This document shows positions 26,926-35,699 of a stretch of DNA of 64,000 nt, in pieces. The stretch is from Fabrea salina (lineage: Eukaryota > Ciliophora > Heterotrichea > Heterotrichida > Fabreidae), in NCBI GenBank assembly GCA_022984795.1, contig JALIHJ010000010.1, forward strand, positions 265,453 through 329,452. The letters are read 5' to 3'. Numbering within the stretch: position 1 is the first letter of the stretch; each line of letters opens with the position of its first letter. The translations under genes were made by a program, and so were the position numbers. Below the pieces are notes generated by a model. That model searched no databases. It worked only from the letters and a program-made list of their open reading frames with translations, and had not been told where the DNA came from.

Positions 26926-27852
26926 ATGGAACCCAAATTAGCAAGTGGCTTGACTTTGGCAAAGGACCAAGAAATCTTTTACTTAGGTAACACAAACTCA
27001 GGAGGCGCTTCTACCAACGGCCAACACTCTAACAGAGTGTACAGGTACCAAGAGTCTTGGACTCAGTTGCAAATTACCAACTCTGAAGTCTTTAAACCTA
27101 GGTCAGGCTTAGTGGGGTTTTGCTACAATAACTGCATTTATGTCTTTGGAGGCCAAGAGGAAAAGGCCTCTGGAAGCACTGTGTACTCTGACTGGCTTAA
27201 ACTCAACTTAGCAACTCTGGAGTGGGAGGTTTTGCTTGAGTCTGAGTTCCCTAGACACTCTGCTTCATGTGTGCTTAGGGGCTCTAAGGCTTATGTATTT
27301 GGAGGAGCTAACTCTCAAGGCGTGTTCAGTACTCTACTTGAACTAGATTTAGGTAATGTCTAGTGAGACTCTTTGGAGTTTTGTGAAAAACCCACACTAG
27401 GAACTCCTCCTGGAGTGTTTATGAGCGGAGCTGTTCTTTACGGGGACTGTTTGTACTTGCTGGGGGGCCTAAAGGAGGACTCCACTGCTTCGAACGAACT
27501 CTATTCACTTGACTTCGAAACTTGGGAGTGGGCTTTAGTGAACACTTTTACTTGTGAAGGAAAGAGCATGCCTATGGCAGGACACTCTGTTACTCTGCAC
27601 GGAGAAGAGTTACTGGTGTTTGGGGGTTCTGACTTAGCTTCTGTGTTGTACTCCAACCTGTTTGTGTACCAGATCCCAGAAAACAAGTGGAACAAAGTTA
27701 ACTGTGAGTTGTTGCCTAGGTTCTGTGGGGGTATGTGTGTAGCTGGGAGTAAGATTTGGCTAGTAGGAGGCTGCAACTTAGAAAGGAGAGAAAACTTAGG
27801 AGAGCAAGAACTAGACTTAAGCACACTTAGTTCAAAGGAACCTTTAAGTTAA
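26926..27852 (+). CDS. Kelch-repeat protein (two 15-nt introns)
   Basis: Exons 26926-26986, 27002-27352 and 27368-27852 encode 298 aa. Five to six kelch blades are visible, each with the double-Gly strand: IYVFGG, AYVFGG, LYLLGG, LLVFGG, IWLVGG, and (only after splicing of 26987-27001) FYLGG. Kelch propellers are protein-binding scaffolds; no BTB or other domain is fused here. Gap to the divergent DDX54 gene is 11 bp. The intron at 27353 removes an in-frame TAG. Confidence 0.85.
26987..27001 (+). other. Frame-preserving 15-nt intron, GTAACACAAACTCAG
   Basis: Has GTAA, A10 and AG15 but no in-frame stop, so an ORF finder reads through it as NTNSG-like residues. Splicing turns FYLGNTNSGGAST into FYLGGAST, restoring the double-Gly kelch motif before NRVYRYQESW. 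Phase 1. Confidence 0.75.
27353..27367 (+). other. 15-nt intron, GTAATGTCTAGTGAG
   Basis: Phase 1 intron. Removes TAG; splicing gives LELDLDSLEFCEK. The TAG TGA run here is intronic, not a recoded stop. GTAA, A10, AG15. Confidence 0.9.
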
Positions 27853-27867
27853 GATTCTCCACTTATA

Positions 27868-29160
27868 ATGTTTACTTTAAAAATGTACAAACACACACTT
27901 AGGAAGTTTTCAGAAAGACCTGGATGGGCCGAACTCATCAAAAGAGAAGCCAAAAAGGTGTTTCAGGGCTGCAAACTGCTTTGCCACGACTCTAAGTACA
28001 TCTTGTTTAAGAAATACAAGTCTATTTTTTACACTGAAAACTTTACCATCAGGGACCAAAAAGCCCTGGACCGAACTAAAGGAGACCTGCTCAAGATGAT
28101 TCCTTTTAGCGTATTTATAATAATCCCTGGGATGGAGTTACTGCTCCCTTTGTTTCTTTATGTGTTTCCCAACATGATTCCTTCTACTTTCCTTAGCAAA
28201 ACCAAGCAAGAAGCTTACGTAGAATGCATTATACACAAACGCCCTTCGAATGCTGATAAACTCCACAGGTTTTTGCTAGAAAAAGCCAAAACTCTTGAGG
28301 AACAGCCTGACTTGATCCAGAAAATCAGAAACCAACCACAAAAAGTTACTTTGGGAGACCTAGTTAAAAGCCAACACCTTTTCAAAAAAGAGTTCACTTT
28401 AGGCAGCATGGACTCTGACCAGCTCAGAACTGTTTGCAGGTTCCTGTGCTGCGAACCCTGGACAGGATTCCGCACCTTCAATAAACTGGTTGTCTGGCCT
28501 ACTCACAGACTTTTGGGGTGTTTAGGTATAAAATTCCCTGCAGAGTGGGAACCCGGAGTATTTCCTTTATCAAGCATACAAAGAAACATTTTGATGCTGC
28601 AAGTTAGGTCTGTTCTTAGGAAACTCCGCGAAGGAGACTCTCTTCTCCTTCAAGAAAACCTGGACACTATTGAAGACTCCTTGTTAGACACTCTTTGTTG
28701 GGAAAGAGGCATTCCTACTGAGCTCCAAATAGACAAGCAAAAAAGGAAAGGACTCAAGACTTGGGTTTTTCACTCAACTCACCCTCTTCCAGGTGGTCCT
28801 GTCCAAAGCGAAGTTTTGGTGTTTGCTCAGGTCTTCCAGTACCTACACGACTCAATAATGCCTGAAGAAGAAGCAAAGATCCCCCTGACACCCAAAGTTA
28901 CTTTAGAAGAGTCAATAGATAGGATTCTAAACTTTGAAACTAAAAAAATCACTCAAATTCTTGAAGGACTTGAAGAAATTGAAGCCACTACTGAGATTTC
29001 TCCAGAAAAAAGACAAAAAATTACTGAGAAACTCAAAGAAGCCATTGACCAAAAGTTGTTTTTCGAAGAACGCGAAAGAATCAAAACACAACTCAAGAAA
29101 CTCGAAGAGATTTCTTCTGAGCAGCAAAAGTCTGAAGGACCTAATCATCCTAATAAGTAA
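27868..29160 (+). CDS. LETM1-domain mitochondrial inner-membrane protein
   Basis: 430 aa. After an N-terminal helix the LETM1 signature follows: a KALDRTKGDLLKMIPFSVF run, then a membrane segment of about 25 residues with the conserved P..E..LP (IIPGMELLLPLFLYVFPNMIPSTF, residues 82-105). A ribosome-binding-like helical domain and a charged coiled coil (about 350-420) follow. LETM1 proteins control K+/H+ and Ca2+ exchange in mitochondria. The usual long presequence is not obvious (MFTLKMYKHTLRKFSER is basic and could serve). No EF-hand seen. Confidence 0.9.
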   Translation: MFTLKMYKHTLRKFSERPGWAELIKREAKKVFQGCKLLCHDSKYILFKKYKSIFYTENFTIRDQKALDRTKGDLLKMIPFSVFIIIPGMELLLPLFLYVFPNMIPSTFLSKTKQEAYVECIIHKRPSNADKLHRFLLEKAKTLEEQPDLIQKIRNQPQKVTLGDLVKSQHLFKKEFTLGSMDSDQLRTVCRFLCCEPWTGFRTFNKLVVWPTHRLLGCLGIKFPAEWEPGVFPLSSIQRNILMLQVRSVLRKLREGDSLLLQENLDTIEDSLLDTLCWERGIPTELQIDKQKRKGLKTWVFHSTHPLPGGPVQSEVLVFAQVFQYLHDSIMPEEEAKIPLTPKVTLEESIDRILNFETKKITQILEGLEEIEATTEISPEKRQKITEKLKEAIDQKLFFEERERIKTQLKKLEEISSEQQKSEGPNHPNK

Positions 29161-29190
29161 CCTGTATAGTCGAAGTTTCTTTACTTATAA

Positions 29191-29610
29191 ATGGCGTTTA
29201 GGAGGAGCAAAGTGCTGCAGCAAATGCAAAACTACAACAGTCCTATGAGAAATGCTTTTATGCTAGATGCTTCCAAAATGAGTTACGACCCTTCAAGGTA
29301 CGGATTCCAGTACTCAAACAAAGCAGTGCGTGAAGGCTACGAAGACGGAAGGCGATTCCTCAGTAGGATTCCTAGGTACCGCGGAATCCACCCTGAACTC
29401 AAGGACAAAATCAACGCCCAGCGCTTGGGCTTCTATTTGGGAGTAGGAATCACTATATACTTAACAACGCAGTTGTGGACAATGCGACACCAAGAAGACA
29501 GGAGGTTCTGGTACGCGCTCTTCAAAGACAAGGAATTCGTGGGACGCTACTCCTATAAGACCAGAGCAATTGAGTTCCAGGACACCATCGCCCCCAGAGC
29601 TCCACTCTAA
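29191..29610 (+). CDS. Small single-pass membrane protein, unknown
   Basis: 139 aa. A basic, Tyr/Arg-rich N-terminal ~75 residues, one membrane segment (RLGFYLGVGITIYLTTQLW, about 79-97), then a short Arg-rich tail. Size and composition are like lineage-specific subunits of ciliate respiratory complexes, but no family match can be claimed. Gaps are 30 bp upstream and 43 bp downstream. Confidence 0.7.
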   Translation: MAFRRSKVLQQMQNYNSPMRNAFMLDASKMSYDPSRYGFQYSNKAVREGYEDGRRFLSRIPRYRGIHPELKDKINAQRLGFYLGVGITIYLTTQLWTMRHQEDRRFWYALFKDKEFVGRYSYKTRAIEFQDTIAPRAPL

Positions 29611-29653
29611 GTAAGTTTCTGGTTAATGTTTAAATAAGAAATGAAGCATAATA

Positions 29654-30391
29654 ATGAACTCTACTGCCAAAGGGTGGAACCGACCTAAAGCCCTTATTTG
29701 TCACATTTGTGGACGTGAATTTGGAACTGCTTCCCTAGCTATCCACCAGAAAACCTGTGCTAAGTTGTGGGAAGAAAGAGAATCCAAAAAGCCCAAGTCG
29801 AAACGCCGACCAGTGCCCCAGGCACCCTCTGAAATACCTGTTTCAGGGTCTGCTACAGACATTGACTTCCACAACCAAAGGGCTTTTGCTTACTTCGAAA
29901 GCAAAGTTATGAAACCCTGTCCTAACTGTCAACGTACTTTTTTGGAAGAGAGACTCCCCATTCACTTAAGAAGTTGCACTGCTGAAAAGCCCCACAAACC
30001 TGTAGGAGCTCCCAAATCTCCAGAGCCAGTTCCTAGAGCACAGTCCCCCAAACCACCAACTGCCCGGAGTGTGACTCCTAAAAAACAAGACTATGAAGAA
30101 TGTCCTTACTGCTACAGAAAGTTTCTCAGCAACGTAGCAGAACGCCACATTCCAATTTGCAAAGAGACCAAGCACAGACCTAAACCCCCTCCAACAACAA
30201 CTGACTTCTACTCTAAAAAGACTCCTACACGCAAGTCAGTGAGTAACACCAAAGGCAACATCTTTGCTTCTCCAGAGCCCACTCAAAGGGAGTTTAAGCC
30301 CCAGCCAAAAGTAAAGCTCTTCTGCCACATATGTGGTGAAAAGTACCTAGAAAAAGCTAACTACTGCGCTTACTGCGGCACAAAAAGATAG
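29654..30391 (+). CDS. ZC2HC1-type zinc-finger protein
   Basis: 245 aa. Three C2HC fingers: CHICGREFG..LAIHQKTC, CPNCQRTFLEERLPIHLRSC, and CPYCYRKFLSNVAERHIPIC, plus a final CxxC..CxxC pair (CHICGEKY..CAYCG). Linkers are Pro/Lys/Ser-rich and probably disordered. This is the ZC2HC1A/1B-like layout; family members are common in ciliated cells but function is not settled. The ATG at 29641 is out of frame. Stop is TAG. Confidence 0.8.
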   Translation: MNSTAKGWNRPKALICHICGREFGTASLAIHQKTCAKLWEERESKKPKSKRRPVPQAPSEIPVSGSATDIDFHNQRAFAYFESKVMKPCPNCQRTFLEERLPIHLRSCTAEKPHKPVGAPKSPEPVPRAQSPKPPTARSVTPKKQDYEECPYCYRKFLSNVAERHIPICKETKHRPKPPPTTTDFYSKKTPTRKSVSNTKGNIFASPEPTQREFKPQPKVKLFCHICGEKYLEKANYCAYCGTKR

Positions 30392-30418
30392 TGTAGACTA
30401 ACCTTAAACTTAAAGTAT

Positions 30419-31600
30419 ATGAAAAGTAACAATTCAAAGATGTCAAGGGTGCTTCTTAACGCCCAGTTCAAAGGCGACAAAGAAAACTTAGGATTCAGAA
30501 GCAAAGGAGTTTCTAGAAACTCAAGTTTTTCAGAAAGAAACTCCAGGTCCAATACTCCATCCATGCACACCCACCGCCTTTCAGATATTAATGTAGCTGC
30601 TAACTCCAATTTGCCCAGCTTGCCTCCTTGTGGAAAAAGACTACTGAATTCAAAGCCTCCTTTAAGTAAAATCCAGAGTCATAAAAGTGCTAGACCCTTG
30701 ATACCAGAAGAGTCAGAAAAACCCACTAGGCCCAAAACTCAACGAACTGCTACTATCGATACCCCAGTAGTTACTTATAGTTCTGAGCGCCTCCAGTGGA
30801 GCAAAAGGCTGCTGCCTACAATGCCAGTGCTTGTGATGAACTTTGAAGGAGTTCTAGGTGACTACTTCAAAAGCAGTGCTTGGGAAGCTAACGGGGAGAG
30901 TCTTTTCCTTCGGAGTGGTTGGGACAGAGGACTGAGGATCCTCCAGGAGTGCTTTTACTTAGTTTTGTTTTGCAGTCTCAAACCCAGTCGGGCACAGGAA
31001 CTCTTGCAGTTTTTCAGAAAGAAAGGCTTTGTTTTCGACGCTGTGTACAGAACAACGACTCCTAACTGTTTCCAAAACTACTCACAAGTAGCTGAAGACT
31101 TTAAACTCCAAGACTCAAGCAGTGTCCTGGTGGTTTCTAGTTTGAACTTAGACGAAAAAGAAATCACTGTCAGAAAAGGAAAAGACTTATTCTCTGACAA
31201 CTCAGTTTCAAAGCACAAAAGACTTAGAGTTAAGGGGTGTCCTGAAGGCTCTTGCAAACCCTTGACAGTGCTGGTTTCCAACCCAAGGGCCCAGAACTTC
31301 AACAAAGCTATGGCTCTCGACTCCATCGCCAGAGTCATTTATAAATTTTATAAAAACTCCCTTAAAAGTGCTTGTTTCCTGGAAACTTTCAGCGAAGCCA
31401 AGCAACTAGACTTTCCTGGGTGCAAGTTTGTGAAGGTCACTGACTCAGAGTTTCTGGAAGGTTTGTGCTTTTTCGTGATTTCTTCAAAGGGCTTCTTAGT
31501 GCACCCCTACGAAAAAGTTCTGACTAAGCAAGGCACTACTTTTTTTGACATATTTTCTTCCAAAACCATAAGGAACTCCAAGTCTGCCTGTAAATATTAA
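30419..31600 (+). CDS. HAD-like protein, probably inactive
   Basis: 393 aa (start could also be Met8 at 30440). Residues 1-130 are Ser/Asn/Pro-rich and disordered. From about 138 the order of elements resembles the FCP1/NIF-type HAD fold: LPVLVMNFEGVLGDY where DxDxT is expected, GLRILQECFYLVLFCS for the S/T motif strand, and later VLVVSS. The DxDxT Asp pair is replaced (N.E.V), so phosphatase activity is unlikely. The assignment is structural guesswork from pattern; otherwise a hypothetical protein. Confidence 0.6.
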   Translation: MKSNNSKMSRVLLNAQFKGDKENLGFRSKGVSRNSSFSERNSRSNTPSMHTHRLSDINVAANSNLPSLPPCGKRLLNSKPPLSKIQSHKSARPLIPEESEKPTRPKTQRTATIDTPVVTYSSERLQWSKRLLPTMPVLVMNFEGVLGDYFKSSAWEANGESLFLRSGWDRGLRILQECFYLVLFCSLKPSRAQELLQFFRKKGFVFDAVYRTTTPNCFQNYSQVAEDFKLQDSSSVLVVSSLNLDEKEITVRKGKDLFSDNSVSKHKRLRVKGCPEGSCKPLTVLVSNPRAQNFNKAMALDSIARVIYKFYKNSLKSACFLETFSEAKQLDFPGCKFVKVTDSEFLEGLCFFVISSKGFLVHPYEKVLTKQGTTFFDIFSSKTIRNSKSACKY

Positions 31601-31625
31601 CTTAATAGTAAGTTTCTTATCAAAA

Positions 31626-32525
31626 ATGTCAATTACTTCGTCTTCAAACGGAGGAGTTAACCCTGTACTTCCTGTAAGGGACTTGTACAACATGACTGCA
31701 GGTGCCAAGTCAGAGTGGGGAGTTGAAGGCTACTACGCTCCCAAACCCTGTCTCTACACGACCCACCAGTTCAAGTTCCCAAACGAAAAACGCAAAGACT
31801 TCATTTCAGAAGCCAAAAAGCGAGAAAACGAACCCGACCCTTCCAAGTACGCTTTGGAGCCCAAGAAGTTCAACGAGATGTACTGGCGCAAACCCAACGG
31901 GAAATTCCTCCAAGGAAAACGAACTACTTACACCGACGACGCCATCAAAAGAAGCAAAACCACACCTGCCCCCAGTGACTACTTTAAAACCGATAAAAAA
32001 AGCCAAAAACCAATAGTGTCTATCGGCGGAAAAATTTCAAAAACTGAAGGAATCAGCTTTATGACTACCACTGAGTACAACTCCGAACAACTGCCTGAAC
32101 CTTCTAAGTACAAACCCAACTTCAAACACGTAGAACGCAGAACTCCCAACTGGGGAATGGGCAAACCAATTCCTGCCAAGAAAAAGTCCAAAGACAACAT
32201 TGGCCCTGGAAGCTACGCAGATGCTTACTTCAAACACGAAAAAAAAGTAGTCAAGAGCTCCCCTTCCTTTTCAGTGCCCAAGTCAAGACAACCCAACTCA
32301 GTAGTCCAAGCAACAACAGTCACTAAAAACAACCCAGGAGTAGGCGCCTACAAAGAACTAGACCGAGCTTTCACCTCAAACACTGTTTGGAAAAGACAGA
32401 GAGCAGCTGCCATCACGCCTTACAAATTCAGAAGGTCGACTGACGAGTACACCAAAAGCAAAGACTGGGTGCCTGGTCCAGGCAGCTACAACGTAGGTCC
32501 TCCCGCTATTCAAAAGTCCAAATAA
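31626..32525 (+). CDS. STPGR (SHIPPO)-repeat ciliary protein
   Basis: 299 aa, Lys/Pro/Tyr-rich. Repeats of the sperm-tail PG-rich type are spread along the chain: PDPSKYA, APSDYF, PEPSKYKP, IGPGSYADA, NPGVGAYKE and PGPGSYNVG. STPGR proteins such as ODF3/CIMAP lie on axonemal microtubules in many eukaryotes. There is no hydrophobic core or other domain. It lies 25 bp from neighbours on either side. Confidence 0.85.
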   Translation: MSITSSSNGGVNPVLPVRDLYNMTAGAKSEWGVEGYYAPKPCLYTTHQFKFPNEKRKDFISEAKKRENEPDPSKYALEPKKFNEMYWRKPNGKFLQGKRTTYTDDAIKRSKTTPAPSDYFKTDKKSQKPIVSIGGKISKTEGISFMTTTEYNSEQLPEPSKYKPNFKHVERRTPNWGMGKPIPAKKKSKDNIGPGSYADAYFKHEKKVVKSSPSFSVPKSRQPNSVVQATTVTKNNPGVGAYKELDRAFTSNTVWKRQRAAAITPYKFRRSTDEYTKSKDWVPGPGSYNVGPPAIQKSK

Positions 32526-32550
32526 GGCCTTCATAATTTAAACTTAAGTT

Positions 32551-33654
32551 ATGGAATCCAAAAGACCCCAAGAGTGGAGTGTTTCGGAAGTAGGAGAGTG
32601 GCTGGAATCCCTTGACCTTACTGTGTACAAACCACGGTTCCAAGAACTCCGCATTGACGGAATGCTGTTGTTTGAAATGACTGAAGAAGATCTTATTAAT
32701 GACATAGGAGTGCCAGTACGCCTTCACAGGTTCAAAATTAACGAAAACATCAAAAAACTCAAAGAACAGACACTACAGAACCCTCCAGAGAGCGACTCTG
32801 AAGAAATGAGTGAAGAAGCCCCGCAGGAAGTCAAGTGGGAAGTCTTAGTGCTCAAAGCAATGGAAGGCCAACTTGCAAATAATACTTTTTTAATTGGAAC
32901 ATCAGGTGCTACTATTGGTCGGAACTCCAGTTTCAATGAAATAGTTATTGGAGAAAGCTTTGTAAGTAGGAAGCACTGCGAAGTCAGGTACAACGAATCT
33001 ACTAATCAGTTCCTGCTCAACGACCTAGGAAGCACTACTGGGACTTTCATGATGGTTAGCTGTCCTTTGCAATTGCAACTCGGAACAATGTTCCAACTAG
33101 GACTCAGCGAGTTCAAAGTAACCAACGTCAAGTACAACCCCCACGGAAGAGCTGTGACCCTTGAACTCGAAATTTACGAAGGACCTGCTCGGCAAAACCA
33201 ACTAAGTGTAGGACCCCAAGGACTAACTATCGGTAGAGACCCCGAAAACTCCTACAGCATCAGAGAAGACTCCCAAATGAGTGGGTTCCACGCCAAAATT
33301 GAGTACTCTGAAGGCAACTTTTACCTTTCAGACGTAGGGTCCACTAACAAAACTTGGGTGAGACTCAGTGCAGAGGGAGAAAGAAGTCAACCCTACCCTG
33401 TTTTAGTAGGCGACGTAGTGAAAATAGGCTCTACAGTGCTTGCAGTTGAGTTGCCAGACCCTTCCCAAGTTCCTTTTAGGGACTCTAACGGTCCAGTTTC
33501 TGAAGACACTGCTTGCAAGATTTGCTTTACTCGTGAGTGCAACGTTGCTTACTACCCTTGTGGACACATGCTGTGCGAGTTCTGTGCTAGGAAGTGCGGG
33601 AACTGCCCTATTTGCAGAAAGCCTGTGCAAGACCTAGTCAGGCTTTTTAGGTAA
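32551..33654 (+). CDS. SAM-FHA-FHA-RING protein, putative E3 ligase
   Basis: 367 aa. A SAM domain is at 7-70 (WSVSEVGEWLESLDL...IGVPVRLHRF). Two FHA domains follow: one at about 95-190 with TIGRNSS, VSRKHC and DLGSTTGTF; one at about 205-300 with TIGRDPEN, SGFHAKI and DVGSTNKTWV. A C-terminal RING (CKICFTRECNVAYYPCGH...CPICRK) ends the chain. FHA domains read phosphothreonine and RING recruits E2, so it may ubiquitinate phosphorylated partners, somewhat like CHFR/RNF8 but with a SAM and a second FHA. Confidence 0.88.
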   Translation: MESKRPQEWSVSEVGEWLESLDLTVYKPRFQELRIDGMLLFEMTEEDLINDIGVPVRLHRFKINENIKKLKEQTLQNPPESDSEEMSEEAPQEVKWEVLVLKAMEGQLANNTFLIGTSGATIGRNSSFNEIVIGESFVSRKHCEVRYNESTNQFLLNDLGSTTGTFMMVSCPLQLQLGTMFQLGLSEFKVTNVKYNPHGRAVTLELEIYEGPARQNQLSVGPQGLTIGRDPENSYSIREDSQMSGFHAKIEYSEGNFYLSDVGSTNKTWVRLSAEGERSQPYPVLVGDVVKIGSTVLAVELPDPSQVPFRDSNGPVSEDTACKICFTRECNVAYYPCGHMLCEFCARKCGNCPICRKPVQDLVRLFR

Positions 33655-33658
33655 TATG

Positions 33659-34174
33659 TTACTCTTTAGTTAGTTTGCGTTTTTTGTGGGGAGTTTTGGT
33701 TGTGTTGGGGAGTTCGCCAATGATTCTGATCATTCCTTCTTCAGTTTCTACTTCTGAAACCTGGAATTCTAGTTCTTGGTTTTTGGTGAGTAACTTGTTT
33801 TTGTAGTAGAGGTCGTTGCCTTTGAGTTTCAAAGCCCTTTTGCCCTTGATAGGAATTGTGGCGTTGTAGATGCCAACCATCAACCCAATGGTGTCTTCAC
33901 TCCAAGTCTTAAGTGTGCCTGTGAGTTTTTGGCCTGGTTTAGGACTGAAGTACTTAGCAACTAACTTAACTTTAACTAGTATCACAGAAGTTTCCTCAAT
34001 GATTTTGGCTTTCTTTTCTAGGACTTTGAGGTCAGTGTAACTCTGCATGACTCCTTGGAAGTCTTCGTTCCACTTGTTTACATAACTCTGGAGGTGCTCT
34101 TCCACAGCTTTGCGCACGTTTTTGAGTTTGGAAAAAGGCACTGGAACTATTGTGTTTATTTCGTGTTCTTCCAT
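33659..34174 (-). CDS. RNA polymerase I subunit RPA43 (POLR1F-like)
   Basis: 171 aa. The RPB7-like N-terminal domain is seen as VPVPFSKLKNVRKAVEEHL, YVNKWNEDFQGVMQSYTDLK, and the OB-like part as VAKYFSPKPGQKLTGTLKTW with IGLMVGIYNATIPI, the family order (FxPxxGxxLxGxV...NxxI). RPA43 pairs with RPA14 as the Pol I stalk. Shorter than human (338 aa) as the long basic tail is only a short KKRKLTKE. Stop is 4 bp from that of the RING gene. Confidence 0.8.
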   Translation of the reverse strand: MEEHEINTIVPVPFSKLKNVRKAVEEHLQSYVNKWNEDFQGVMQSYTDLKVLEKKAKIIEETSVILVKVKLVAKYFSPKPGQKLTGTLKTWSEDTIGLMVGIYNATIPIKGKRALKLKGNDLYYKNKLLTKNQELEFQVSEVETEEGMIRIIGELPNTTKTPHKKRKLTKE

Positions 34175-34192
34175 TAATACAAACTACTTTTA

Positions 34193-34855
34193 TTAAGTGC
34201 CTAACTTTTCTTTGTGGGTTTTGGTGGTGACGTGTCTTTTGGCAGAGGACTTTTGCATCGTTTTGTTGCAAAGAGTGCATTTGTAAATCCAAGAGTCCTC
34301 TTCGCCTTCGTCCCTCACAAGCTCAAAAAGAGTCCCATCTTCCATAGTTAAGTGGTGGGGGTCAGACACCTCCACCGCTACGGAGGGCTTAAACTTGTCT
34401 GAAAGAGTGTCTGACTCAATGCTTAAACTACGGATGCTTTCAGGCGAAGAAGGAGGAGAAGTCCGCTTTGAAGTCCCGTTGCGGAACTGGCACTCCCGAG
34501 CTATATGGCCTTGGCCTCCGCATTCGTAGCACTCAGGCACTTCTTTGCAGTCCCTGCTAATGTGTCCAGGCTTCCCACAGTTATAACAGCGGTCCTTTTG
34601 GCGTTCTCGCGAAGTGCCTCCTTCGCGTTGTGTGAACTTGCCTGAGCGTTTTGACCACTCGATGTTCAGACACAGACCTCCCATGTTTTTGCCGTGCAGG
34701 TCTAGCTTAGCTTCGTCTGCGTCGCGTTCGTCCTGGTACTCTATGAAGGCATAGCCTCCTCGGTGGTTTATTTTGCAAGGTCCAAATCTGTGGAATTCTT
34801 CTTCTAAGTCCTTTAAAGACACGTTGCGAGAAATGTTCCCTACAAACAAGCTCAT
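34193..34855 (-). CDS. RRM + two CCHC knuckles + C2H2 finger RNA-binding protein
   Basis: 220 aa. An RRM (about 2-70, with RNP2 LFVGNI and RNP1-like GYAFIEYQ) is followed by two zinc knuckles, [14 protein letters not shown] and [14 protein letters not shown]-type, a Ser-rich linker, and a C-terminal U1/matrin-like finger ([24 protein letters not shown]). The front half is like SR splicing factors of the RSZ type (RRM plus knuckle), though the RS domain is replaced by the C2H2 finger. Likely a nuclear RNA-processing factor. Confidence 0.88.
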   Translation of the reverse strand: MSLFVGNISRNVSLKDLEEEFHRFGPCKINHRGGYAFIEYQDERDADEAKLDLHGKNMGGLCLNIEWSKRSGKFTQREGGTSRERQKDRCYNCGKPGHISRDCKEVPECYECGGQGHIARECQFRNGTSKRTSPPSSPESIRSLSIESDTLSDKFKPSVAVEVSDPHHLTMEDGTLFELVRDEGEEDSWIYKCTLCNKTMQKSSAKRHVTTKTHKEKLGT

Positions 34856-34891
34856 TTTACTAATTACTTACTTAGTTATTATTGCTTAACT

Positions 34892-34993
34892 ATGGAAACC
34901 GAAGAAGTTAGAGTTCAGTACGACATTCTAATAGCTTTAATTGTGTTGCTTGTTTCTATAAAGGAAATCATTCTGCTTTTCACTCGACTTTAG
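34892..34993 (+). CDS. 33-aa single-pass membrane peptide, unknown
   Basis: ATG at 34892 opens 33 codons to a TAG: a short acidic start (METEEVRVQYD), a ~20-residue hydrophobic helix (ILIALIVLLVSIKEIILLF) and TRL. It fills an otherwise 151-bp gap in a window where gaps are usually under 40 bp, has AT-rich DNA before the ATG, and ends 13 bp before the ESS2 start. Too short to identify. A chance ORF cannot be ruled out. Confidence 0.45.
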   Translation: METEEVRVQYDILIALIVLLVSIKEIILLFTRL

Positions 34994-35006
34994 TGACATT
35001 ATAATT

Positions 35007-35687
35007 ATGTCGAGTTTGCCTAAAAAAAGAAAACAGCGAGTCTGGGAAGAAGACGAGTACCTGCACAAACTAAGCATGATCATCGAACGTGACTATTTTC
35101 CTGAAAAACAAAAACTGTTTGCTTTAAGGGCCCTTCTGGAAGCAGAGGACTCCAATGACTCCCAAGCAATTTCTATGTCCAAAGTCCGTTTAGAGCAGTC
35201 TAGAAACTTCTCCAACGAGTCCCTTAATGAGTTCCTTTCCAGCAACACTAGTCAAGACAACACTAGTTTCTTCAAAATCCACACCCAGGACTTACTGGAT
35301 TTCAAAAACAAACACTGGTGGGCTTTTGCTTCTGAAGCACTGCAGACTCACCAGTTACTTGCAATAGAACCCCCTAAAGACCTAGGAGCAAAGCCATCTA
35401 GCTTGATGTTTAGTTCTGAGTTAGCTGTTGCAAACCCTGCTTTTAAAACGCCCTCTAGACAAGTAGTAGCAGCCAACACGCGCATAGCAGACTTCACTCT
35501 GACAAAGAACTCAAACTTCAAGCTCCAAGGTCTTTCAGAAAAAGAGAAACTTGCCTTCTCTCTTTCAGAAAAACTCAAGCAGTCCAAAAGGGCCCCCAAG
35601 TCTTCTTCACGCAAGAACTCTATTTTCGGGACCTCTTCTAAAAAAAGCAAGTCTTCCTACTTGTTTCCTGTTATTAACGAGCCTTAG
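35007..35687 (+). CDS. ESS2/DGCR14-like splicing factor
   Basis: 226 aa. The family opening is clear: KKRKQRVWEEDEYLHKLSMI followed by IERDYFPEKQKL and ALLEAED, then SLNEFLSSNTSQDNTSFFKI, the ESS2 signature (eFLxxxTSEDNxSF). ESS2 is a nuclear protein found with the late (C complex) spliceosome. It is shorter than human DGCR14 (476 aa), with a Ser/Lys-rich tail. Stop is TAG. Together with PRP38 and cactin, part of this window's splicing set. Confidence 0.85.
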   Translation: MSSLPKKRKQRVWEEDEYLHKLSMIIERDYFPEKQKLFALRALLEAEDSNDSQAISMSKVRLEQSRNFSNESLNEFLSSNTSQDNTSFFKIHTQDLLDFKNKHWWAFASEALQTHQLLAIEPPKDLGAKPSSLMFSSELAVANPAFKTPSRQVVAANTRIADFTLTKNSNFKLQGLSEKEKLAFSLSEKLKQSKRAPKSSSRKNSIFGTSSKKSKSSYLFPVINEP

Positions 35688-35699
35688 TAATTCATATAA

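Noticed and set aside
27361-27366. TAG TGA run as recoded stops inside the kelch gene
   Set aside because: It lies inside a canonical 15-nt intron.
27749-27763. GTAAGATTTGGCTAG as a 15-nt intron in the kelch gene
   Set aside because: Position 10 is G, not A, and the residues it encodes (SKIWL before VGG) are a normal kelch strand; a useful negative control.
33118-33132. GTAACCAACGTCAAG as an intron in the FHA-RING gene
   Set aside because: Lacks A at position 10 and encodes conserved FHA residues.
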